Below, one piece after another: positions 35,118-46,958 of a stretch of DNA of 64,000 bases. The position numbers were made by a program, and so were the translations under genes. The notes beneath the pieces were generated by a model. The model saw nothing but the letters and a program-made list of their open reading frames with translations, had not been told where the DNA came from and did no database searches. Source of the stretch: Cryptomeria japonica (lineage: Eukaryota > Streptophyta > Pinopsida > Cupressales > Cupressaceae). The stretch covers positions 649,737,420-649,801,419 of the forward strand of contig NC_081405.1 of NCBI RefSeq assembly GCF_030272615.1, in the 5' to 3' direction. Position 1 is the first letter of the stretch; each line of letters starts with the position of its first letter.

Positions 35118-37608
35118 TGTTGGCATATGTGTAGAGTATGATGACATGATGATATTGTATGTTGTCATTGATGTCAATATGCTGAAGAGTGAACCAGTAT
35201 ATTGAAGTAAGCAACTTGCAAGATAACTGATATTATGTTGTGAACCGGTATGTTGGAATGTGAACCGGTTTATGGAATGTTTTATATCAAGGTTTCATGT
35301 GGTATGACTATCAGTTGGTAGTCTTAGCTTCAGGGTTTTTGGTTGAAGTGTTCTATGCCTATGTGATTCAACTGATGACATCATGTGATGAGTTAGCATT
35401 GTAATGAAGAACAGATTGTGTTGCCACGTGCGTGTGAAGGATCTTGCATGAAGGAGATTGATCCTATCTACCTCAGGAATGTGTGATGGGTTATCAGCCT
35501 CCAAGAAGCAGTGAAGAACGAACGTTGGAGAACATTTTGAGATCTGTTCAAGACTATTGTAATCAATGCAATATGTTCAATGGTTAGGATTGAACCAACT
35601 AAATTGCTTAACCTAAATGTTTAGGGTTTAGGGTGTTGGTATTTTGGTATGGTTTTATCATTGATGTCAACACCTACTAAAACAATAGCACTTTGGAGAT
35701 TCAGCAACATTCACCGATGAGCAAGTAACTATTGCACAGTTACTGGTATATGGTTCACCGATAGGATATAATGATCACTGGCACTCGCAATTATGTGGAA
35801 GACACTTGGTAATGTTGAAGACATCATTTGGACATCTTTTCCTAGAGTTTTGTTCATTGGTATATTCATATTTGCATATTTTCTTTTACCGGAAAATAGG
35901 TCCAGGGTTACCTAGGGTTACCCCGACAGGTTTACCTTTTCTAGATTAGCATGGCACACTAAGGAAATGATTAATTATTGCTGTAAATGAATTAAGCCAA
36001 CATGTTCAATCAGTTATTGCATTGGATATTATATTGTTTGTAAAATGTTTTTATTGTAATATATTGTAGAGCCGACCTACTAAAATTGGTCTTTGGTTAT
36101 GGTATAAATGTAAGATCTTATTTGTAAGATTGAATGTGGAATGTGAAAAAGAATTGTGTGAAGGTATATGAGAGATTAAGTAGAGCTATACATGAAGACA
36201 TCATTTGAAGGTGAAGCTAGGTTTTTGTGAAAGCATATCAGCATTATACTGGTACTGAATCCAACATATGAAGATGCTATTTTGTGCAGTACATTCTTAT
36301 TGGATTAACCATCCAAATATAGTTAGTGTGACTCCCATTTTGTGATTGAGCAGTGAGCTCTATGCTTTTGGCCTTTCTACATGTATAAACCCCATTTATG
36401 TACACTAACTATCTATAGTAGTATCATCTGATTGAGGGTAAGGTTTCCCACTGTGGTTTTTCCCCTTACAGGGTTTCCACGTACAAATATTGGTGTCATG
36501 TGTTGTGGATGACTTTGTGTCTATGTTTCATGCATTAATCTTTACCATTATAGCTATTAACTGTTAACACTGTCTACTGGCATACTTAAACTGGTTTACC
36601 GGTATCAAGCATTAAGATGGTTAAGTTGTCTTTGGTTTGAAATTAGTTGACAACTGATTCACCCCACCTCTCAGTTGTCTCCAGGACCTAACATAGGGTT
36701 TATGCTACTGACCCATCTTTCCTATAAGGTCGATGTGGTTTTTCATGTTGAGGTTGTTGGCAAATGTTGCGTGTGTATCGAAGTGTAGAGATACATGATT
36801 CTTGCTAGACCAGATAAGAGAATAGATACCTGCAAAGTGTGATTGCAGAAGGAAGGAACTAAAGAGGATCTGCATTGGCATTGAAGTGTTGTTATCAGAT
36901 CATTGTAATACCTGTTGACCTCTAACCACTTCAATAGTTGGAAAATCCCTTAATAATGTAGCTTTAACCAGCTTACTATAAATCCTTTAACAAGGTGACT
37001 CAAAATCTTTGAGTCCTTGAAATCCTCTAACAAGGTAACCTTGAATAGGGTTTAACCCTTAACTGGGTATTTTAGCCATCCCTTAATCGGGTGATCCCTA
37101 GCAAGATCGGTTCCTAACATAACCTATTGTAAAAGTCTCTAATTGGACTAGGCTCCTAATAGAGTGAACTTCAAAAGGGTTCAAAGAATAGCTTGTGGGT
37201 ATTCATCTCCATCGTGGTTTTTCCTAATTGGGTTTCCACGTGAAAAAATATGTGTGTTATGTGTGACGCTTTTTCATGTGATGCTTTGTTATTTTCTATC
37301 AAGCGGTAAAGCATGTTGAACTAGTAAGTCTTTACATTTCTATTGATGTATCTCTAGTGTATGCATATGGGTGAAGTGGAAATAAGATGTTAGATTGTGT
37401 GGAAAGTTAAGAGTTACCAGTTTATGTTCTACACATTCTTACTATGTTTAACCAGGAGTAATCTGGTTTAGACCAGTGTTATTGCTTGCTAGTCAAGTGC
37501 AGAGTTTTCAATCAAACCGGTTTAAAGGAAAAGTGATTTTTGCCTGTACTAATTCATCCCCCCCTCTCAGTACCAGTTTGGTACTAATTGTTCATCATTT
37601 ATTCATCA
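35118..37608 (+). mobile_element. Solo LTR inserted in the satellite (outer)
   Basis: It starts TGTTGGCATATG and ends TTTATTCATCA. The five bases before (35113-35117) and after (37609-37613) are both ATATG, a perfect target-site duplication in a satellite CATATG. Without the nested insertion it is about 1.43 kb. The 3' part has GTGGTTTTTCCTAATTGGG, TTTCCACGTG and CCCCCTCTCAGT, features shared with the copia LTR at 62659. No internal coding region remains, so it is a recombined solo LTR. Confidence 0.85.
35634..36693 (+). mobile_element. Solo LTR nested in the outer LTR
   Basis: It starts TGTTGGTATTTTGG and ends CCAGGACCTAACA, 1,060 bases, flanked by TAGGG at 35629-35633 and 36694-36698. It is clearly related to the copia LTR at 62659-63872: both have TCATTGATGTCAACAC, then GAGCAGTRAGCTCTA, a GGTTTCCCA..TGGTTTTTCC block and ATATTGGTGT. 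The orientation is plus. Confidence 0.9.
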
Positions 37609-39664
37609 ATATGGTGTCCTAAGGGGTGATACATTGTCGTTAACAATCATATAGGGTCCTAAGGGTCCACACGTGTGTTAGAACAACATATGCATCCCCT
37701 TAGGACACCATATGACCCCTTAGAACAATAAATTATCCTAAGGGGTCAGATGATGTCATAAGGGGTCATGTCATGTACTAGGTTGTTAAAAGGGGTCATA
37801 GAACACCATATGACCCCTTAGAACACCATATGACCCCTAACAACACCATAAGACTCCTAATGACACCATATGGTGTCCTAAGGGATCATATCATCTCACA
37901 AGGGGTCATGTCATGTACTAGAATGTTAAAATGGGTCATATGGTGTCCTAAGGGGTCATAGAACACCATATGATGACTTAGGACACCATATGACCCCCAA
38001 TGATACCATATGGTGTCCTAAGGGGTCACATGGTGCCACAAGGGTTCATGTCAAGTACTGGGATGTTAAAAAGGGTCATATGGTGTTCTAAGAGGTCATA
38101 AAACACCATATGACCTCTTGGGACACCATATGACCCCTAATGACAATGTATGGTATCCTAAGGGGCCATATAGTGTCCCAATGGATCATGTCATGTACTA
38201 GCATCTTAAAAGGGGTCATATGGTGTCCTAACGGGTCATAAGACACCATATGACCCCTAACAATACCATATTACTCTTAACAACACCACATGGTGTCCTA
38301 AGGTATCATATGGTGTCATAAGGGTCATGATGTGTACTAGGGTGTTAAAAGGGGTTATAGAACACCATATGACCCCTAACAACACCATACAGTGTCCTAA
38401 GGGGTCATATGGTGTAACAAGGGGTCATGTCATGTACAAGGATATTAAAAGGGGTCATATCATGTCCTAAATGATTATAGAACACCATATGACTACTTAG
38501 GACACCATATGACCCCTAACAACACTATATGGTGTCCTAAGGGGTCATATGGTATCACAAGGGGTCATGTCATGTACGAGTATGTTAAAAGGGGTCATAT
38601 GGTGTCCTAAGGGGTCATAGAACACAATATGACCCCTAACAACACCATTTGGTTTCCTAAGAGGTCATACGATGTCACAAGGGGTCATGTCCTATACTAG
38701 GATGTTAAAATTGTTCATATGGTTTTTTAAGGGGTCATAGGGAAGCATATGACCCCTTAGAACACCATATGACCCCTAACAACACCATATGGTGTTCTAA
38801 TCAGTCATATGGTGTCACAAGGGGTCACGTCATGTGCTAGGATGTTAAAAGTGGCCATATGGTATCCTAAGGGGTCATACGGTGTCACATGGGGTCATGT
38901 TGTGTACTAGGATGTTAAATGGTGTCTTAAGGCATAAGACATAATATGACTCGTTAGGACACCATATGAACCATAACAACACCATATGGTGTCCTATGAG
39001 GTCATATGGTGTCACAAGGGGTCATATCATGTACTAGGATGTTAAAATGGGTCATATGGTGTCTAAAGGGGTCATAGAACACTGTACGACCCCTCAAGAC
39101 ACCATATGACCCCTAACGACTACATATGATGTCCTAAGGGGTCATATGGTGTCACAAGGGGTCATGTCATGTACTAGGATGTTAAAAGGGGCCATATGGT
39201 GTCCTAAGGAGTCATAGAACACCATATGACCCCTTAGGGCACCATATGAAACCTAAGGACATCATTTGGTATCCTAAGGGGTCATATGGTGTCACAAGGG
39301 GTCATATGGTGTCATAAGGGGTCATAGAACATAGTATGACCCCTAAGGATACCATATGGTGTGCTAAGGGGTCATATGGTGTCACAAGGGTTCATGTCTT
39401 GTACTAGTATGTTAAAAATGGTCATATGGTATCTTAAGGGGCCATAGAACATCATATGACCTGTTAAGATACCATATGACCCCTAATGACACCATATGGT
39501 GTCATAAGGGGTCATATGGTATCACAAGGGGTCATGTCTTGTACTAGAGTGTTAAAAGGGGTCATATGGTGTCCTAAGGGGTCATAGAACACCATATGAC
39601 CCCTTAGGATACCATATGGTGTGTACTGACACCATATGGTGTCATAAGGGGTCATAGTACACCA
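37609..39664. repeat. 20-bp satellite, right array with 140-bp higher-order units
   Basis: The marker GTACTAGGATGTTAAAA recurs at 37775, 37915, 38055, 38195, 38334, 38434, 38574, 38694, 38834, 38904, 39031, 39171, 39401 and 39541. Most intervals are 139-140 bases, that is seven 20-base units, with 100 and 120 variants. Each higher-order unit contains forward units, an inverted pair around GAACACCATATGACCCC and a GTCACAAGGGGTCATGTCAT segment. Confidence 0.92.
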
Positions 39665-39804
39665 TATGATCCATCCCCCACTCTCTCTCCCTCTCCCCAT
39701 TCCCCCCTCCTGTTCTGTCTCTCTATCTCCCCCCCTCTCTCTATCTCTCCCCCTTCCCCCTACTCTCTTCCTCTCCCTCTCCCCTTCTCTCTCTCTCTCT
39801 CTCG

Positions 39805-39845
<41 letters not shown>

Positions 39846-40040
39846 TTTTCCTTCCCCCCTCCCCCACTCTCTCTCTGTCCATCTCCCCTTCTCTATCTCT
39901 TTGTCTCTCTCTCTCCCCTTCCCCCCTCTCTCTCACACTCTCTCTCCCTTTTCCCTTCCCCTTCTATCTCTCTTTATCCTTGTCCCCCCCCATCTCTTTC
40001 TCTCTCTCACTATTCCTCTCCCTATCTCCCTCAAGTATCT
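39665..40040 (+). repeat. Polypyrimidine repeat bordering the right satellite
   Basis: CT-rich DNA with CTCTCTCTCTC runs starts exactly where the satellite stops, as at 19010, 22744 and 24789. It lacks the clear 478-base landmarks of the left block. 40041-40139 is AT-rich with nothing recognised. Confidence 0.85.
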
Positions 40041-40139
40041 CTATCAATTTGCCTATGTGTAAACAAATCAAATATTAGATATTAATCCGATATCTAATTT
40101 TTTCCATTAGGGTGCCAATATTCAAAAAAATGGGCACCA

Positions 40140-40742
40140 TGTAAGGAAGTTAAGTAATTGAACAACTTCCTACACCAACCTTGAGAGGAGGGTAATGAAA
40201 ATTTTTTTATAAATCATCACAACAATTATAGATAACAAAAATAGATATAATAACATTGAAACCATAACACAGTGATTTACATGGGGAAAACCCTTTCGGA
40301 AGAAAAACCCCACACTCCAAAAGTTGCCCACTATATTATTCTACAATCAAAAACATATTACAATATACTTACAGAGAAAACTCTTCGTAGGAGTACCACT
40401 AATCAAAGATTCAAAGGTAACCCAATAGCTATAAGATTCTTACACACAACCTCTATCTCACGCACCTCATATATAGCAGAAACAATACAAGAAGTCATCA
40501 AACGATATTACAAAACCATGCGCTAAAACCACCCAATAAGGTGTAGCTGACCTTATCTCTATTCTAGATGCCCTATGATGTGTCACTCCCTTTTAACAAC
40601 TTATTTATGTGTCTGATGTATTTTTCATTTCCTATTTCAAGAGTACAAACTTTTGGAGGCGATAACTAGAAAACCGTGTGTCCGATTGATGAACCGTTTG
40701 AACCACATGAAAATTTAAGGTTGAGACACCATTTTTGCAACA
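40140..40742 (-). mobile_element. 3' LTR of the copia element (shortened)
   Basis: Plus-strand ends TGTAAGGAAG...TTTTTGCAACA, i.e. TGTTG...CTTCCTTACA on the element strand. It aligns with 44890-45764 but is about 270 bases shorter, because it lacks the segment corresponding to about 45440-45715. A minus-strand polypurine tract CAAGTGGGAGATT (40743-40755) adjoins it. Confidence 0.88.
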
Positions 40743-40755
40743 AATCTCCCACTTG
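40743..40755 (-). other. Polypurine tract of the copia element
   Basis: CAAGTGGGAGATT immediately before the TGTTG of the LTR is the typical copia second-strand primer sequence. Confidence 0.8.
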
Positions 40756-40759
40756 TCAA

Positions 40760-41340
40760 AGACCTTTCAAGAGAAAAGGAATTATTAACACAATGAATCA
40801 ATCACTAGGGGCCAAGAGGCCCATAGACTGTGAGCACCATCTGAACTTCTTTGTGCTCACAACCTTAGTTAAAGAATCTACAAAATTCATCAAAGTTTCT
40901 ACCTAAACCAGCTTCACCCTACCATCTTTGACCATATCTCTGATAAAATGATACTAAATGTCAATGTTCTTGGTCCTGGCATGAAATGTCGAGTTCTTAG
41001 CTAGGCAAATAGTACTGTAATTGTCACAATAAATTGTTATATCTCGTTGTTTTATTCCAATGTCTTAACACAGTCTCTTAAGACAAATGGCCTCTTTACA
41101 AGAATGAGTAGCTTCCATATACTCTTCTTCAGTAGTGGACAAAGCAACCATAGCCTGTCACTTACTCATCCAACTAATTGCACGACCAAATAAAGTAAAC
41201 ACATAAGCATTGGTGGATCTTCTTCTATCAATATCACATGCCCAGTCTGAATCCACATAACCTAATATCAAGGGAAATCACATCTCCATCTGAATTACTA
41301 TGATAACACAAAGAATACTTTGAGGTACCTAATGAACTCT
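40760..41340 (-). pseudogene. copia RNase H remnant
   Basis: Read on minus: GYVDSDWACDIDRRRSTNAY, MVALSTTEEEYMEATHSCKE, ITIYCDNYSTICLAKNSTFH, ARTKNIDIQYHFIRD and VETLMNFVDSLTK. The catalytic D, E and D positions of the copia RNase H are visible. Stops interrupt the region (for example near 41067). Confidence 0.85.
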
Positions 41341-42560
41341 ACCAGGATTAGACATATATCTGGACAAAACTCCCATTGCTTGGGCAATGTCTAGTCTAGT
41401 ACAAACCATATCATACATCAAACTTCCAACAATACTTTGGGAAGGGACTCTACTCATATCTTCCATCTCTGATGGGGATGTAGGACAATCTGCAACAAAT
41501 AGTTTCATTCCAACTATAAAAGGAACACACAATGGTCTACAATCATGTATGCTGAACCTCTATAACACTGAATTCACATACTTACTCTAGCCTAGCCATA
41601 GCTTTATATTCACTCTATCTCTTCTAATTTCCATCCAAATAATATGTTTCACTGCACCAAGATCTTTCATTTAAAATTTAGTAATGAGTTGAGAATTTAG
41701 TTCCGAAATCATACCTTCCCCTTTACCAATGAATAACATATCATCAAAATACAATGCAATGTATAAGAAATGATCACCATCATTTTTATAATAAGTGATT
41801 TGATTTAGAATGCTCAAATCCCAAACTCAACACATAAATATCAAACTTCTAGTAGCACATCCTAGGACTCTGTTTGAGGCCATACAAGAATTTCTTTAAT
41901 TTACAAACCAAATTACTTTTACCTTTCACCACATAGTGCTCCAGCTATGTCATATAAATATCCTCCTCCAAATCACCATGAAGGAAAGTAGTTTTCACAT
42001 CCATTTGCTCAACCTCTAAATCATAAGCAACAACAATAGAAAGAAAAACTATAATGGATGTCATTTTTGGCAAGAGGAGAAAATATCTCACCATAATCAA
42101 CACCCTCAACCTGAGAGTAGCCTTTTGCAACCAACCTTTCTTTATACTTCTCAAAGCTTCCATTCAAACCAATCTTTTTCTTGAACACCCATTTGCAATC
42201 AACATGATTTCATCCTTCAAGCAATGGTACAAGATCCCATGTATCATTATTTTTCAAAGTTGTCATTTATTCTTCCATAGCAATCTTCCAGGATTATGCA
42301 TCATTCATATCTAATGCCTCTACAAATTTCGGTTGATCTACATAAATTTTCAAAGAAAAAATACATCTCCAATCATCAAGTGAATACCTTTGAGGTGGTT
42401 ATCTATGTCTTGTATACCTTCGAACAAGTTGAGTTGGAGGATATTCCTCCTCTTCTAAAGATTCAGATCTAGATGAGCTCTCCTCAACTTCTTGCCTATC
42501 TAGGGGTCTCGATTCAACTCTTTCAAGTGTAGAAGGAAATTGATTCACATCTTCCTTTTA
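41341..42560 (-). pseudogene. copia reverse transcriptase remnant
   Basis: Read on minus: [82 protein letters not shown] (about 41755-41723; the usual YVDD reads YFDD), SIVGSLMYDMVCTRLDIAQA and LSRYMSNPG. Frame changes occur near 42065 and several stops lie between motifs. It is the copia RVT_2 family. Confidence 0.9.
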
Positions 42561-43600
42561 AGTCTATTTTGACTACAATGTAATAGAAGGAGACTTAATT
42601 TCTCTAAAAATAATGCTTCTAATATGAATTACCTTTTGTGCAATGGCATCCTAAAGCTTGTATCCTTTCACACCATAACTATACCCGGTGAAGATACATT
42701 TCACAACCTTGTTCTCCAACTTTATTTGCTTCTCCTTTAGCACATGTGCATATGCCTCACAACCAAAAACTCTAAGATGTCTCAATAAAGGCTTGTGACC
42801 TAACCATGTTTCCATAGACATCTTATCAACAAGGGCTAATGTAGGAGACCTATTAATCAGGTAGCAAGTAGTGACAACAACTTCAACATGAAACTTCTGT
42901 TCTAGACCATCACCACTCAACATACTCCTAGCCTTCTCTATCAGTGCCCTATTCATTCTTTCTGCAACTCCATTCTATTGTGGAGAATACGTAGTTGTCT
43001 TATGTCTATTAATGCCATAGTCTTTACAGAATCTATCAGAATCATTAGAGAAAAATTCACCTCCATTATCATTCCTCAAACTTTTAATTTTGTTTCCAGT
43101 CTACAACTCAACCATTGCTTTAAATTCTTTAAATCAACTAAAAACTTTAGATTTACTCTTTAGAAAATATACACATGTCCTACTTAAATCATCAATAAAT
43201 AAAACATAATATGTGGATTTTCCAATCGAAGGAATATCTACAGGACCAAACACATCAGAATGAATAAGATCAAATACACCACAAGTTTTATGAGAACTCG
43301 AGTAAAACTGAACTTGGTTTTGTTTTTTATAAATGCAATGCACACAGAAATCAAAGTCAAGATTACCATCATTCAAACCTTCAACAAGGTTTTTATTTTT
43401 AAAGGTCTCCTTTTCTCCAATGTGAACAAGCCTTTGGTACCATAACATAGTCTTCTTTGTAGGTAACTTTGCTTCAAAAGAAAGAGAACCCTTAGGTACC
43501 CAAAATCCATTTCCATCTGCTGAAGGTGAAACCCTCAAATCTTCCACAGACTTACTTTTTATAGAAGTTCTATTACACTCAATGGTGTATGCATATAGCT
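42561..43600 (-). pseudogene. copia integrase remnant
   Basis: Read on minus: MLWYQRLVHIGEKETF, FCVHCIYKKQ (zinc-binding; the first H of the canonical LWH is Y), FDLIHSDVFGPVDIPSIGKS, YVLFIDDLSRTCVYFLKSKS, NGVAERMNRALIEKARSML and NRSPTLALVDKMSMETWLG, with VFGCEAYAHVLKEKQ at the C-terminus. The D-D-E residues are recognisable. A stop lies just before NGVAERMNR, near 42975. Confidence 0.9.
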
Positions 43601-43955
43601 TATACTAAGTGGCAAACCTGAAACCTCTAGCAATTACCATAGCACCCTTAATCATCTTACATCCTGCTTCAGAAAAGTCTACCTGCACACCCGCATATAT
43701 CAGTTTGCTTAAAAATAACATATTTCATTTTAATCCAAGAATATGCAACACACCATTAATCCTAATTATTGTACCATCATAAAAACTAATTCTGACTTTA
43801 CCTCGACCAAGAATGTCTAAATGTGAATAATCACCCAAATATACCTTACCTCCATTAAATTCTCCATATTTAGAAAACCAATCTCTATTCGCAATCATGT
43901 GTAAAGATGCACCTGAGTCAGTTAACTAGGCATCATTACCTACAAGTCACCAAAT
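43601..43955 (-). pseudogene. copia protease/linker region
   Basis: The minus strand between the gag zinc knuckle and integrase. It reads DSGASLHMI-like sequence (ACT-GASLHMIANRDWFSKYGE, near 43920-43865), followed by LGDYSHLDILGRGKVRI and LLFLSKLIYAGVQVDFSEAG. This matches the copia protease and pre-integrase linker. Stops are present. Confidence 0.65.
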
Positions 43956-44757
43956 CTACAATAAATGCATCACTATCTTCCTTCTCAGACTCAACATCAG
44001 AATCAATCTTCTTCTTTTCTTCCTTTTATTCCTTACGGATGTGACCTGGTTTACCACAATTCCAGCAAATGACTTTGGACTTTCCAAGAGATTTTGATCT
44101 CCCTCTCGATTTGGACTTATGGTGCTTCTCATTCTTCTTGGCTTTCTCCTTAGGTCTTCCATGAATAGTTAGGGCTTCCTTCGAATTGTGGGATACCTTC
44201 CTTCGCATCTCTTCACCAAGTAGGGCACCCACTACATCTTCAAACTTCAAAACAAAAAAAGTACTACCAATAGCCATAACAAGAGAAACCCATGAATTAG
44301 GCAAAGAACAAAGCCAGATCTGACATTTTTCCTCTTTGTTCATCTTAACACCAACAAATACTAATTGAGCCACCAACATATTGAATGCTTCCAGGTGGTC
44401 TGCAACTTGTCCACCCTATTCCATCTTCAAGGAATACAATTTCTTCCTCAAGGAAATCTAATTTAATAACGATTTCGCTCGATACATTTCACCAAGCTTA
44501 GTCCATAGCTTCTTTGTAGTGTTTTCTTCATGGACATTGATCAAAATAGAGTCTTCCAGGCATAGTCTTATTAGACCCTTGGGATTTCAGTCCATAACAT
44601 CATACTGGAGCTACCAAAGTAGGATCTGAGGGACTTTGGATATTCACATCAATAGCATCCCATAGATCTCGATCTATTAGCAGATCTTCCATATTCAGCT
44701 TCCACATCTCAAAATTTGTTCCATTAAATTTCTCCACCTCTATTATTCCCTAATGAA
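43956..44757 (-). pseudogene. gag: copia gag remnant with zinc knuckle
   Basis: Read on minus: VEKFNGTNFEMWKLNMEDLL and IDRDLWDAID near 44735-44650 (the copia gag start), then CQIWLCSLPNSWVSLVMAIG and a basic stretch KSKSRGRSKSLGKSK before the zinc knuckle CWNCGKPGHIRKE (about 44067-44029). The ATG at about 44757 is one frame off from the domain, so the start is frameshifted. It packages RNA in the family. Confidence 0.85.
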
Positions 44758-44875
44758 TTTGTCATCTAAAAATTCCTACAACAAGATCAAAAAGTGCTTA
44801 CTACAAAAGCTCCCACTTAAATTTGGATTAGTTCAAAAAATCCAACAACCCACAACTAAAACCAAAGGTGATCAA

Positions 44876-44889
44876 GCTTTGATACCAAA
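44876..44889 (-). other. Primer binding site of the copia element
   Basis: The minus strand reads TTTGGTATCAAAGC, the TGGTATCAGAGC type complementary to initiator tRNA-Met, immediately inside the 5' LTR. Confidence 0.8.
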
Positions 44890-45764
44890 TTTAAGGAAGT
44901 TAAGTAGTGGAACAACTTTCTACACTAACCTTGAGAGGAGGGTAATGCAAAAACTTTTACAGATCATCACAACATAGAAAATAAAAATATATAATGACAT
45001 TCAAACCATAACACAATGATTTATGTGGGGAAAACCCTTTTAGGAGAAAAACCCCACACTCCAAAAGCCACCCAATATATTATTTCGCAATAAAAAATAG
45101 ATTACAATATACTTGCAAAGCAAGCTCTTCATAGGAGTGCCACTAATTAGAGATTCAAAGGTAACTCAATAGCTATAAGAATCTTACACACAACCTCTAT
45201 CTCACGCACCTCATATATAGGAGATACAATACAAGAAACCGTCAAACTGTATTTCAAAACCATGGGATAAAACCACCCAATAAGGTGTAGCCAACCTTAT
45301 CTCCCTTATAGATGCCCTATTATGTGTCCCTCCCTTTTTAAAGCTCATTTATGTGTTCGATGTATTTTATATTTCCTATTTGAGAAGTACAAACTTTCAG
45401 AGGCCATAACTTGAGAACCATGTGTCCAATTGACGAAGAGTTTGAAGTATTGGAAAGCTAGCGAAGTGCTTTATTGCCTCGTAAACCACTATAATGTTTA
45501 TGCCCACTTTTTAGGGCATTTTTGGGCCTCTAAAGTCCCCAAAATCAAAATTAAACCTTTCATGGGACCCCTCTAAAACAAAAAAATTAATATCTTCAAC
45601 CTTTCATTGGACCCCTCTGATCTCGCGGTGTAACTTTACCAAAATGCTTATCTAGACAACCAGAAGTTTTAGGGAGAATTTTGCACCATTTTATGCTCAA
45701 ATGAAAACTTACTATAAATAGTAACCACATGTAAATGCAAGGATGAGACACCATTTTCCCAACA
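44890..45764 (-). mobile_element. 5' LTR of the copia element
   Basis: Element-strand start TGTTGGGAAAATGGTGTC at 45764. The inner end corresponds to TGTAAGG of the other LTR but reads TTTAAGG (mutated). The outer border lies directly against a PMD coding fragment. Confidence 0.88.
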
Positions 45765-45996
45765 CTAATCATGAATGTTGAGTTGCCATCATCTCCCATT
45801 TGATCTCAAAGTCTACAATGCATAGTTCATCTACGTCAACCTCAAACATTTGACTAAGAGCCTCCCTCCATGTTCAAGGCTCGTATATAGCTAGCTCACT
45901 GCAAATGGGAATCTTGAGTATATGCTAGACATCCCCTAGTGTGATTGTCACCTCTCTTGTTGGTATATGGAATAAGTTTGTCTTTGAGTTCCATCT
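45765..45996 (-). pseudogene. PMD pseudogene 2, downstream part (split by Gypsy-B)
   Basis: On the minus strand the frame reads RWNSKTNLFHIPTREVTITL, GDV, stop, HILKIPICSELAIYEP, stop, TWREALSQMFEVDVDELC. FHIPTREVTITLGDV is the PMD hallmark. It ends at the copia LTR. Upstream codons continue across Gypsy-B at 62021: removing the element and one CATCT copy restores an uninterrupted phase at that point. Two internal stops indicate a pseudogene. Confidence 0.8.
45992..45996. other. Target-site duplication CATCT (left)
   Basis: Identical to 62021-62025 at the far end of Gypsy-B. Confidence 0.9.
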
Positions 45997-46958
45997 TGTT
46001 ACCTCGTCATTCATCCTTCATAACAGGAGTAAATCACCCTATAAAATTTTATTTGAAGTCCTTATCTTTCTTAAAGTTCCTTGGTTCAATCCTTAATCCA
46101 TTTGTAGATTGTCTTTTAATCTGAAACGCCAAGTTTTAATGAGCGGTTTGAACCCCGTGAACTCATTGAACCTTTTTGAAGCAAGTTCATAATGTTCATT
46201 TAGGTTTCGCAGGTTCTTAGGTGTCTAGGAGGTTTTCATACTAACATTCACTCAAAGTGTTTTGCAGTGGTTCTTTTAATGGTCATGTTCAGTGATGTGT
46301 TATATCATCTCTCTCCAGCTATGAACTCTTTCAACCTAGTTCAAATGGTTCGGGGGTGTTCAACATGTTCAATGCGGTTCAAAGGGTCAACAACACTTAA
46401 CATAGTTAATCCTTTTAGAAGAGAATTTTCTTGGCGCGGTGTACGCCTTGAACTACTTGAACTCTGGTGAAGTCAGTTCAGATTATTTATGCATGTTCAA
46501 ATCAGGTGGGTCCCATGAGCTAAAAGACATGATGGTGCACTTATTGCCAAATATGATGAAGATTGAACCATATCTTGGGTGACATCAACTGTTTGAGTTT
46601 TCGAGGCAAGTAATCATTTCGGGAACTAGCGGTTACTCCAAAAATGTCGCCATGCATTCAATGCGTGCATGTGATATCCAATCCAAGCGCTCAACACATT
46701 TGAGCTGACAATTGGAATTAATGCACTTAATAAGTTCGTATCACTACTTTTTCTATAAGGTATGAAGTGATTAATTCTCTGAAAATTTGTGCCTGATTGT
46801 TGTGGAGTTACTTTACTTGGATAGAAGGTTTGTTTGCTGGTAGTCATCTGATTGCTCTCAACTATGAAGGAGAGTTTGTTTCCTATCCTCTCCAGTGATT
46901 TTTACCTACTTTTCCTCTCTCGTAATAAGATTTGTTGAGAAAATAAGGCTTGTCATTT

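Larger units (their letters stand above)
40140..45764 (-). mobile_element. Ty1/copia retrotransposon, minus strand, both LTRs
   Basis: A near full-length element of about 5.6 kb with LTRs at both ends, a tRNA-Met-type primer site, gag, integrase, RT and RNase H in copia order, all read on the minus strand. The flanking bases (CACCA on the left, CTAAT on the right) do not match, so no target duplication is visible. One side may have been altered after insertion. Many stops and frameshifts. Confidence 0.9.

Noticed and set aside
45596-45799. A 67-codon minus-strand open frame across the copia LTR border
   Set aside because: It starts in the PMD fragment in the wrong frame and ends inside the LTR. 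No domain.
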